A DNA stretch of 64,000 bases from Ciona intestinalis (taxonomy: Eukaryota; Chordata; Ascidiacea; Phlebobranchia; Cionidae), in assembly GCF_000224145.3 (NCBI RefSeq), contig NC_020169.2, positions 3,244,957 to 3,308,956 of the forward strand, given 5' to 3'. The position numbers and the translations under genes were made by a program. The notes beneath the pieces were generated by a model. That model made no database searches. It was given only the letters and a program-made list of their open reading frames with translations, and was not told where the DNA came from. How positions within the stretch are numbered: the stretch's first letter is position 1; the number at the start of each line of letters is the position of its first letter. This document shows, piece after piece, positions 11,501 through 22,991 of this stretch.

Positions 11501-14500
11501 TTCATGGACAGCCCGCTGTTAGTTGTTTGACACGACACGCCAATGATTCGATTCGTCACACTGGGTATCATCATCATGGCTAAGGTTTTGCGCCGTTTTT
11601 ACAGCGGTTGAGTTTCGTAACCAGTTCGGCGTATTTCGGAAACTAACGACCGAACTTTCAATCCACTTTCCTTCTTAACGTGTGACTCATATTCTGTATT
11701 TTTGGTAAAATAAGGGAAACTGCACTTAAAATTCTCTGCGCGGTTTACCGTAAGGATTCCCTACATCTGATGAATTGTCGATTAGACTTCCGTTTGCATA
11801 CAGCAAACCCCTGATGATATCAGTTATACGATGACACAGCCACCTCAGCGGTATCGTGGTAGGAGTCAAATGAATAGAATCTAAGCCAATCAGTGATAAA
11901 AACGACAACTCTAAGTGGATTGACAGGATTGGCCAATAAACGGCGCGTCCATTTTTGTCAGCGGACATTTTTGTGATTCAGTCTTGGATGCCGAGCAAAG
12001 CTAGTCATTTTCGATTGTGATTTCAGCTTCACAAATAACTGGAATCTTGTCTATTAGTAGTTGTATAGTCATAGGAAATACACGCAGGTTAGTTACACTG
12101 CTATAAAACAATTTGTTTTTCACGCGCCGAATTATTTTTTTAAAAAACTGGTTTTAACTTTTTTTGAATTTTCAGAAATACCTAAAAGTTCGGCTTTAAA
12201 ATATACAACGTGTGTCCGATAATTATTAAGTATTTATTTATACGCGGGGGTGTTTAAATTTCCAGCAACTTGCTCGGCCTTCCGCAAAATTCAGACACCG
12301 TGCGAATGTACAGTTTAGGGATAGACGTTTCAACGATGGCGCGATTCGCCCACAGCAGACGTTACCCCAATATAGGCGGGGGAACTCCTAAAGTTCCATA
12401 ATTATCGAGACTTTATGCATAATACATAAACCAGTACTTTTTTAAACGACACAATCAGATGGTCCAATGACAAATGTGCTGGGAGAATTTCGAATTGGGT
12501 CACGGAATGTATTTTGGAAAACTACGATATAAATCTGTTTAACTAGGGTAAAAACGCAGTAAAAATGCATTTATTCAAAGCGATTTTTTCTGCTTAAAAC
12601 GGCAATCGGGTTTAAGTTATTTTAAGTCGCCACAATTCTTAACACTTTCAATGTTTATACACTTGTATGTCTTTAACCTTTGCGGCGGTGTAAACGTTTC
12701 TAATATCCTTGTAAAGACACAGATTTACATTCGTTCGTTAACGATCCAAAAATTTCTCACATCGCTATACAGATGCGTTATTGTTGATACGATTTGACGC
12801 CAGTCGTAGTTACTTACACATTTTCCAGACTAAATAAATAAAGGCTGGCTCACATAATATAAATATAACCAATAACCCCCCAGATTTTGCGGACATTTTT
12901 CATTACAGCAGGCGAAATCGTGCAAAGGGTGAGAAGCTGGGATTTCGAAATGAACTAATTTGACGATGTTTTTACAACTGAACTGTTTGTTGCCCGGTCG
13001 TTTAATTTATTATTCATATAGAATGGCGAGCGGCAAATTGGGGAAAGTTTATCATTTAGAAGGGTGACGTTATCAGTTTACGTGGCGTTTATTCGACGTC
13101 CACGATGCACGTTGAAATGTTAATGGCAAGAAGGCTATGCTCAAATCTTTGACAAGCGAGATGCTCTTTATTTTGTCAGTTAAAGATTATTGAAAAAATC
13201 CTTTTAAATGCTCGACTCGATCACCCGATAAAGGCAGATCAATACCACCTGGTATTTTAACATTTCTGCGGCTGTTCAATTTTTGATGTGATTCTGCTTC
13301 ATTCTGCACATTAGAGAGCGCCCTCTTAGCCAGGATAAACAATATTCGACCTTTATCAAGATGCACGGCAAGATTTAGAGGGCCCTCCCGTGCCTCATGC
13401 GTCAGTCCAGTAGAAATGCGCCGATCTGGATTGTGATTAATGATCGGGACAGCATATCGCAATTGATGGTAAAGCTTGTTGGTAAATAACTCTGAGATTC
13501 AATGAATTTCTTGGCTAGTTTTTTTGCACTTGAGTCGCGTATCTGATGCTGGGGTATCTGCTCGCGTGACAGCAAGAAACGACAGTGGCGGGATCATTAA
13601 CCACTTGCGGCGGGCCACCATTTATTTACTAAAGATCGGGGACGAGGACACCTGCAAGCTCTTACGCAAGCAACTTGATTCTAAACCCAACCGACCCTTA
13701 TTAGGGCGGTAAATTAATTAAACTTCGCTTTTCGCGTGTGCTACATAAAATTCCGCGAAAGTTGCGCGTCACAACAGCGAAATCCCTCGAAAACAAAACA
13801 TGACCTACTGGGTCGATGTTTCTCCCTAGAAGACCACAGGATCGACAGGTTGTTTGTGACGTCATAAACGCGTCATAGGCGTCAACTTTGACCGACAGAA
13901 AGCCCATTAACCAGATAATGAAATTCCGATCACACTAATCACGCGATTCAAAAAACAACAGCAGATCGTCGCCCAAGGCCCAGAAATCAGGACACCGTTT
14001 GTGTGATTACATAAGCTGCGATTTTTACGACGCATGCAAACAGGGTATTCTAATACACAGATGGTCGAGAAATTGTTTTGCAATTAAAGCCCTATTAGTG
14101 AACACACACGCTTTCCTGGAAAAACGAAAATTCACAGAAATTCCGCCCAACTGGATGACGGTGCTCTTTATTTACGTCACTATATCCCTTATCTCTAGTT
14201 CGCGGCGAATTCTTTGACGAAAACTGTTTTCAATTAACATTCTGTGAAATTTGACAACCAACTGCGAAGCTGTCAACGATTGCTCTTTTATGATATCAAT
14301 CCTAAAATCCCATTTGCCCAATTCGTACGGGGCGCCAGGCGTAAAATCAGATTCACATCTGTTTACACGAGCCTATCTCGTGGTATGTACACGAGTTGTA
14401 AAATCGTCACGTTTTTCACACTATGGCTACGGTCGAATCGAACAAGTTACGACGGTCTTGTTTTTTTCGGGAATCGGATCCAAGCGCGTGCCCGGTAAGC

Positions 14501-16405
14501 GATTTTCTTCGCTTGTTCTGATTTAATACGTGTAACACACTTAAACGTGTGGACGTATTATATCAGGGTCATATCTTGACGTACATTAGGACTAATGAAC
14601 GAGACACCAGGTACTTTTAAAGACCAAACTTGTTTCTGTTTAACATTCTTTTCTCATTATACAGTAATTAGATTAGGCATGGTAATGATACACTGTGTAA
14701 GGTACAGTGTGATACTCGATGTAGATAAATAATTAATATCCGAAAGCGTATATAGCGTACATAGGTTTGATAAATGTGGAACCGTGGGAATAGTAATTTG
14801 CGTATATGTGGTGCGTCTGGGACCCTATACATCTATATATCATAGATATCGTAAAAACGCAACGGGTCATTCGAGGTGAATATTTTGTACGTCAGGTGTG
14901 CTGTCCGTTAAAAGGCTATTTTTAAACACCGTAAAATTTTCGATTCGTCGCAACTATTATAATGTTCTGTTCTGACGTTTATGAATTTGGCCTTTTTTCA
15001 AAACGTAAAGCCGTCTATGTTAAAAACACCTGTGACGTTGTAGCATTGATACATAGGAAACCAATGCTTAATTACTGCAGGGTTTAATGGTATTTGTCGC
15101 ATAGTTTTACGTCAAAGGGTCGCAATAATATGCGTCGTTGTCCACTGGGCGTATTTGTACCGACTATATGGTGGTGTATTGATAGTAAATTCGGGCTTAG
15201 CGCGAAGATGCACCTACGTCATAGCGGAATATGTGAACCTAATGAATATCCAAAATAGAGGAAGCAAAAAAACGAATGCAAGATGAGTAGATTAAAAGCG
15301 TTCACTTGAGTTTGGTCTTTCGTTCACATACGTCACGAAATGTTAGCGAAATTTCAAAATGGCCGTGCGGGGTTGTATAGTTTATAATTTATAACCATAC
15401 ATACTTTAGTCAACCAATCCGATACTGCAGTATTTGTGTTTGGTACGCGCTACGAACTTTAGATTTTTATGAAGATTAAATTGATTCCGATAAAATCAAG
15501 TCCGGAGCGATCTCCGATAACCTCCGGAGGAGCGGGGTCGCGTGCAAAGGATCTATATATGCAAAGCGACCTTTTATGCGACCTTTTTATTGTAAGTAGA
15601 CAGAATTACAGTGTGGGAGGGGGGAGGGTGGTGCAAAATGCCTCCTGTCTCGATGATGCCCGACAGTCGGCGGCATGCGACATATCATGAGACGATAAAT
15701 ATTTACGCGGAGGTGTTCTCTCGTGACAGGCGACACTAACTAGAATACAAAGATCTGGCAATCGATCACGGAGGATTACAGCCGGTTATCGTTGCTGGCG
15801 AAAAACACTTTGTCTTGTTTGTACACACATAGATTAGCCACATATGACGTCACAAGCAGTAGACAACAATCCCGAAGACCGAGATTTAAAGATCTAGCAT
15901 AGCGAGATAAGAACCAACTGTGGCCGCCCCTGGAATTCCTTGTTCTATCCTTAAGGGGCGAAATAAATTAATTCGAAGAAAAATATTTAGTAAAAACGTT
16001 GTGGTTGAAAGCGGTCTCTTTTGGGGGAATTTGTAAACTTCTATTGACGTCATACTTGCCTTTTTCTATTTTTTTTTAATTTAAAATTAACCATAAACGA
16101 ACTGCAGCCGAGCTACTACCTTTTTTGTTTCCATTACCACATTAGAAATATATAGTACTAGACAGTACAGGACACCGTTAACACCTATATTCCATATTTC
16201 CTGATTGGTTTTCAGCAATTAACATAAACGCTCTTTAAGGATCGCGGGGCTACGGTATGACATTTCTGTACCACTTATGTTACTGGTAGTCCTTAACTTT
16301 TGCAGTTAACAGTAACGTTGTTTTAGAGTCCCAGGGCCACGGTGTACAATTCTTTACCATTTACCCCACAACACCATTTGCGCCACTGCAGTCCCATCAA
16401 CTTAC
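5519..16405. other. 11-kb gene-poor region between the two hormone subunit genes
   Basis: No open frame here shows a recognisable domain. The region is not repeat-rich: only one degenerate MITE (7711-7904) was seen. Base composition is mixed, with many CpG-containing and TAATTA-like words, unlike the AT-rich, CpG-poor introns further right. The missing last exon of the alpha2 gene should lie here. I scanned the minus strand for its expected C-x-C-x-x-C ending and did not find a convincing one. The rest could be regulatory DNA, which is inference. Confidence 0.45.
7711..7904 (+). mobile_element. MITE copy, degenerate
   Basis: Begins tactatctgtatggggtaagaca and ends ccattttaccccaacctaca, with internal ctgatcg and gtaaggat blocks matching the family. 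Strongly diverged, so probably an old copy. Confidence 0.65.
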
Positions 16406-17274
16406 CACTCTAGATTCAAGGATAGTACAACACGATGCTTTGGACGTAATGTTTTTACCAGGATGTAAGATTTTGTTTGCCTCTGTAGAAGGAACGGTCC
16501 ATGACTTACAGCAACCTCTGCAAGCCTGGATCGTTATAACAGCTTGTACGCAGTTGTCCTCTCGTATGTTTCTGGAGAAATCTGAAATATAACAATATAA
16601 TATATTAGTAAAATGGGGTAAGATGGGAAAACTTAAGCACAACAAATGTTCTGATCGTGATTTAAACAATTAACCACGGTCAATGGGAGTCGTAAGGGTA
16701 TATACGGTTTTATAAACCTAGAATGTTCTATTGGTTTACTACAAAATGGGACGAGAAAATAGAATGAAAGGTGTCCCAACTTCCTTCACCCTACTATATA
16801 TAATATGAAATGAAATTATCGAATAAGTCTAATATTTAAACAGTTGACCGGTAAAAGTTATATTTTTTCTAAAACATATTTTTGAACAGCGGTTTTCGTT
16901 TTAAAATTCACATTTGACTGATTCCGAATGTACTTTAATGCCCGAGGGAATTTAAAGGTATTGTATTTAAATGGGTAGACCTAAAAGACAGTGCTTTGTG
17001 GTGTTCAGACATATTGCTCATTTGCATGTAAGTACAAAGCGCGACTGATATTTTTTATCCCGTCGCATAGTGATACACCGAACCTCAAAAACAAAGCACA
17101 CACATTACCAAAACAACAGTTTATAGTCATAAATATGGTAACTATAAACTTACTGGCCAAGTGGCATCCGATTCGTGCTGCAGGACTTCTATGACCATGC
17201 ATTGTTACCGAAGGCAGCATGCCCACACAGACGAACAATATCGGAACACACCACAGAAAAATCATTTTTGCCAT
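16406..17274 (-). CDS. GPHA2: Glycoprotein hormone alpha2 (thyrostimulin alpha), exons 1-2; last exon not found
   Basis: Exon 1 is 17274-17154 (40 codons plus one base), donor GTAAGT. Exon 2 is 16581-16406, acceptor tatatttcag, donor GTAAGT. The split codon AAT joins them in frame, giving 99 residues. Exon 1 encodes a signal peptide (MAKMIFLWCVPILFVCVG) followed by GCHLANFS, matching human GPHA2 GCHLHPFN. Exon 2 gives C51, then ACRGCCKS at 60-67 (human ACVGHCES), and GKNITSKASCC at 82-92 (human RHNITSVSQCC), so the N-glycosylation site N84 and the vicinal cysteines C91-C92 are conserved. The final exon, expected to carry one lone cysteine and C-x-C-x-x-C, was not located below 16405, so the model is 3'-incomplete. 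The protein should be secreted and dimerise with the beta5 subunit encoded at 4.8 kb. Intron 1 contains a MITE. A cysteine replaces histidine in the CxGxC block (C64), giving an extra Cys. Confidence 0.87.
16601..16800 (+). mobile_element. MITE copy in GPHA2 intron 1
   Basis: Full-length copy from tatattagtaaaatggggt to ttcaccctactatata, with the internal ctgatcgtg, tatgggagtcg-like and gggacgagaaaat blocks. It ends in a TA-rich border as other copies do. Confidence 0.85.
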
Positions 17275-20200
17275 TGTTTAATTAAGCTGTATTCACGTTC
17301 AACTTTATCCTGACAATTAATTAATCTATGGACAACACTGCTTTATTTCGGTTTCAACGTTCGGCTAAAGGAGGCCTTTTGTACGCGAGATATTTTCGGG
17401 TGCTGACTTTGATCTGTGCATAAACAAACAGTAATTAAGCCAAAGATATCTGGGTAACAATCACCTCAAACCGAGCATCCAATAATAAACTCCCTCGCCT
17501 TAATTAGACAGCACCCTGTCTGATAAGTTTAATTAGGCAACAAATGAGGTCACGTAGGTTAATGAATCGGCCATTTCATCGCGACAATAGGCCAGTGACT
17601 TAAACGAGTCACGAAATCGGATTTTGTTTCTTAAGGAACCTTTTCTTTGTTAAAGGAAACCTTGATCTAGCTGAGTTTGATGACCTAATATAGAAATTAT
17701 GCCAACCACGACCTCGAACTCTAGGGTTGCGGACATTACCTTCTCATTACTATGCGGTTAAGCTACGAAAACCCCTTCTGTACTACCTGCACTATCATGC
17801 ACACTGTACGTGTAATTCCTACTCGCTTCTAATTTCACGATTACAGCCGTTTAATGCGTAATAAGCCAAAGCGTGGCTGTGGGAAGCGAATTCTCGGAGG
17901 CGCGATCCGTACCGCGGCTAATCACTGCTCTAAGGCTCAAAAAATCGTGTTTGAGATAAACATCAAAACTCGGTGCTTTAGTGACGTCGTCCAAGCGCTG
18001 TCAAGCGTGACTACGCATCTCAGAGCTGGTCAGCAATCGTCGCAACGCCAAACACTTTTTTAAAAAACGATTTTTTCAAGAGTTATATTCGCACTAAGAC
18101 CACAAGAATTACAGACATACCACACCGACCACTAAGTATATATCTATTGAAATGTCATCACGCTGCGTAAATGTCGCTTTGCTTGACGAGCCGAATACAA
18201 ACTGCGGCCAATGAACTTACATAGCTTCAAATAGCGGCCCGTTCCGCGAAAATTAGACTGGACAGGCTTCGTTCGAGTGCTGAGCATGGCTTTCGAAACG
18301 TATATTTAAACCTTGGAGAAGACAAAGTAGTCATTGTAACAGAGACCACCGACAATGTGTATGCAAATCAATGTAGTGTTGCAGTTGTGTAACTTCATAA
18401 TATTGCTGCGATAAGCGGCTTACCTTGGTAGCAATTATGAGCGGGGCGGTCGGTATTGTCTCTGCTGAATTATGGATTTGGGAAGTGCGAGGGCGTTAAA
18501 ATTAATAATTTATTAGCAGTGAATTATTGATCCTTTAATTACACTCTTTATCTCATTCCATACACCACAGCGACCCATTGCGGTGCACTCCTATAATGCT
18601 TTTCACATTACCAACGTGTATTGGCAGACTGAGAGCCGATTAGCCCAAAGGTTGGGTCTCTCTAAGACTATTAGCATACGCAGATATGTTGGCTGTCACA
18701 CCTTTAGTTTACAATACCTTTCATCTCAATATGCTAATTCGATGTATTTTTACTCGGATCAAATCGGTTCGCTTCGCAAAGCGGGGAAGCACCGGAATTA
18801 AACCACAAAGAGAATGCTTAAGCCAAGGTTTCTGAGAAAACTGAATCCCGGTAACGAAGAAATCGACAAAGAGATTGCTTGTCTACATGGTATACGTGAT
18901 TTCGTCATGACACCAAGAATTCAACAGTGGGCGGTTACCTGCGAGAGATCAAGGGCGTCATTTGCGGACGCAGTTGAAATCTCGCGGCAAGTTATAGTTA
19001 ATGTGGCAGATTAGAGCCGCGTTGTCGATATGCCCACTCCGCTTACTGCTGGGCGGCAGGGATTACAAAGTTTGTTTATTGAGAATAAAGTAATAAACAA
19101 ATCGATGCGCCGCAGTCGAATTACAAGCAAATTCTCTGTTCTACATTTTTTACCCGACAAGTTCCGCTACAAAGTCTGTCATTAAACAGGTTTCCAGTTT
19201 CTTAACCAAGTAATTGAAGCCCTCCATTCACCAAGTTTTTAACCACCACCTTTCCTGATTAACTTTATCCAAAACCTCGTAATTAAATAGCATGCTGATG
19301 ACGTCATGATGCGATATTAATCTGACAACCAATGTCATAATCATCCTATGCAAGAAACCGCTTATAAACCAAACTATTCCGGTGAATTAACTTTCGAATT
19401 GCGCTTGTGGCACTTACTGGCCAAGATTTATGCCAAAACGACGTAGTGTAAAGTATTGACATTGGTCGCTGCAATCGCATTTTCGAAATAGAACCACGTT
19501 TTCTGAGATTGCCGAATGAAAACAATGAATAAGTGATTCATGCTTTCGTTGAAAGTATATACAACAACAATTTCTTAATCTGTTTGCAAGTTAAATCTGT
19601 TTTTGGCGCAAACGTTTTGGTATAAACTTGGCAACGCATTTTTGTTGGTACGTCATAAGTTATAATGTTACTTCATATTTTAAAAGATCGAAACCACAAT
19701 ATATTGTTTTTAAACATCGAGGCAAAAGTTAAAACAGTTAGAAAAAAATTATTTTGTAACATTTTTTTCCCTTAATTTACAAACAAAAGTTACTTGACGA
19801 AATTTTACATTTAAAGTGCTCTCTAGCGCTGCTATGCGAGGAAATATTTTTAAAACGAGATCTGTATCGCTACATTGTTTTTACAAAGTGGTGCATCATC
19901 TTAGGGCCTACAATAAACTGTAGAGTTACTTTCGAACAAACTAAAACTGTTCCCTTTATTCTATTTTGTAAGGACAGGGATCTTTTGGCAAGACAGTATA
20001 AAAACACCTGTCGTATCCTTATACTTATTAGTATAGCAACATAGGTTAAACAGTGAGTCTGTTTTTGAACCGTGAAATAAACGTATAATAATACTTGGAT
20101 CTACAGTGCCACCTGACGGAAGTACAGAGGTAAGTCAATAAATCATGGAGGACGCCAAAGTACAGAGCATGTGGTTATTTTTATTTTGAATATACATCTC

Positions 20201-22991
20201 TTTCTATAAACAATGAAGGACTTGCAAAACTACAAATGTTTTTGTTAATTTTGTATCCGTTAATTTGGTTCAAAATCTGCGATACGCTAACCCCGTCTAC
20301 ACTAACATCATAACCAATCATCGCTCGCTTACATTGCGGACAAGGAAAGTTCCAAAAAACCAACAAGCCGCACATCTACGGTCACTGTTCGCGTATAATT
20401 TATAGTTGCCAGTGAAATAAATATCCCAGTCATTTAACCTTTCCCCGCAAGACTGTCCTGCTGTACCGAAGCAGGAAGCACGCGGTCGGTGAAATGAACT
20501 CGGCTTACATATTACATCCGGCAACAAAATTTTCTCAAGCTGTTCTGTGGTCAATGTACTTACCGAAATTTGAAGACTTTTTCCGCGAAACGACATATCT
20601 TCTTCCTGGTTTCACTGTCTTTGTCGTTTTATTCGCGTCAAGTTTTGCTTCAGTTGTTAAATTCACACCAGTAATACTTTGTATTATACTTTTAAGAGTC
20701 GCCTGATGTAGTGCATCTTAATATAAACTAGACTTGCAGTGGTGTAGTTTAGGAAATTGTGTATACCGACTACAACAGTATACAGCTGGTGTAGTCCACT
20801 AAGACGAGGCATACAGCAATTTACAAAAAGCGGGGTGCAGCAGCAGTAATCATTACTGATTGGAATGCGATGTTTTATAGGAACTAAACAACAACGAAAG
20901 ACAAATTTTCATTGGGTTAAATATACCTCGAAAGTTAAAAAGACGCGTGTATACGTTTTCATATAGTTATGCTATACTGATTTCGTGAAATGGAAACATG
21001 AAACAATTTGTTTATTATTTTTGTGCGTCCCGATTCGATTAATCAAAGAGGGGTGTGTGTATATATTTGCACGAACCTTTTTTAAACCATGCAAATCAAA
21101 ATCGAAAATAACTTCGCCATGTAATGGTAATGGATTCGTACCGGCATGCAGATATAGATTACGCAAATTTTTCGAGTGGGATTTCCACGCTTTGCATGCA
21201 TGCTTTCGCTATACGACGGGGAGTGGAAATAACGCGTTAACAAAGTTGACACTTACTAGACAAGGCCTACCACCGACGTATACTGACTCAAGAAAAACTA
21301 CGCGAATTTATTTAGTTTCTATAAACCCAACAATCATATAGGTGCTCTAATTAAATATAGGCAGCACCGACTGTTACCAAATCAGTGGTGATTGGCACCT
21401 TATTTTCTACCGCGGGCAGGTTTCGGGTTAAAGATTTAACCAGAATAAAAATTGCGTAACACTAAGTACCCGCACTTTAAATCCGTGATATGACGAATTA
21501 TGTAAAAAAAACTCCATAAATTTTGAGGTGATAAAAAACTTTTTATTGTAGCCCAGTAATAACAAAACCTCACACACAAAACAAGAAATAGCATCTCGCA
21601 TTTCTCGGATCGCCGAAGGGGTTTGCTTTTCTGAACAAATTTTCTTTTTCTGTCGTATCGCCGCGACGCGAACCCGCGAAGTTTCCAAATCAGCACCAAC
21701 AAGATATAGCAGAACAACAAGCTGTTGGGGTCGAAAAGCGATTACCTTTTTTATACTCAAATGTACTTATATATACGTAATACGTTCGTTGCAGGCCTGG
21801 ATATAAATACATGGTCGTTTGCGTTAATCGTAGCACCAGCATGTATATAAAAGGTAGTCATGTAAGTCCATATAGACCAATAGTTACATATATTATTTGT
21901 AATGCTTTACAGCAATTGTAAGCTGGACAGTCTAGTGTTAGGTAGAAAAATAAACCTAACATTTCAGAGTTTAGAAAGCGTTCTTTGACCAATGTGAAGT
22001 TTATATGAAAAAGTATTACAAACATTTTAGTATACATACTTTAAATATGTACAATACTGTGGGGTAAGATGGGACACCTTTAGCACGTAATATCCGAATA
22101 TCCTGATCGTGTTTTAATCAATTACCAACGGTCCATGAGAGTCGTGAGGGTACGGTTTTAGAATTCTTTGAATGTTTTTTATTTACTATCAAATATAGGA
22201 CGAGAAATTTGAATAAAAAGATGTCCCATCTTCTCCCACTCTATATACTAATATGAAAAACGGGGCCGGAGTTTAAAGCATTACATTAGTTGAAAATTTT
22301 CGAGATATGCTGAATAATAGGTCGTCTGCTAGCATCAGACGCGTATTGTTTACAATTGAGTCGGCTGGGAATTCCCGACACTCGTGACGGCAAACTCACG
22401 CAGCGCACTTGTTATCCGAGCTTCTATATTAAAGCGCTTGCAGCAACCTGGAGTTCAGTCTGGATGAAACAAGTGGTTTGTGAAAAGAGCAGAATATCAA
22501 GGATATACCGTTTTCGTCTAAATTTTATCTGTTTTTTGGTTTTAATGTCACCGTGTGCAAAATTTGCAAAAAGAAAATTTAGCTAAAAATTTAAACAGAA
22601 AATTAAAAAGTCTTTATGGAAAGTTTTATCTGTGGAGGTAAAAGGCTGATGTTTAAAGCAACGAGGTAGTAAAACATAAGTGGCTTGAACCAAAATTAGT
22701 ATAGACCCGCTTAAATAAACGAACGTATTCGACCCGTCTCGTGGCACTCGTTCGACCTTGATTACGTTGCAGAAATCTTGTAATTCGTGGCCATTTTACG
22801 TCTCAATTAGCCTCGTAATTTGTGCGTCAAAAAAACTTATTCAACGGGTACGCGATGGAGGTAAATATTAAATTGTAATTCTAGACTCTTAAAGTCTATA
22901 ATCAAAGAGAGGGAAATCGTAATATTAGTTGGTATAGGCTGCAATTTATAAAACAGTTATTTCTTTTTAAAACTGTTTAGACGGAATTTAA
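17275..22991. other. 5.7-kb gene-poor region upstream of GPHA2-like and Ig-like genes
   Basis: Between two divergent genes (GPHA2-like leftwards, Ig-like rightwards). Several frames of 60-118 codons exist on both strands, but none has a recognisable motif, a phase-consistent splice partner or a convincing signal peptide. One MITE lies at 22055-22250. Likely promoter and regulatory DNA for its two flanking genes. Confidence 0.4.
22055..22250 (+). mobile_element. MITE copy
   Basis: Starts with the variant arm tactgtggggtaagatggga and ends gtcccatcttctcccactct; near full length. The arm belongs to a sub-type with TACTGT...GGGTAAGATGGG in place of TAGTAGGGTGGGGGAAGATGGG. Confidence 0.85.

Noticed and set aside
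18583-19014. Two consecutive plus-strand open frames of 66-72 codons
   Set aside because: No motif and no splice support linking them.
20181-20706. Overlapping open frames on both strands around 20.2-20.7 kb, some with several cysteines
   Set aside because: No recognised family, no phase-consistent flanking splice sites, no neighbouring exons; likely chance.
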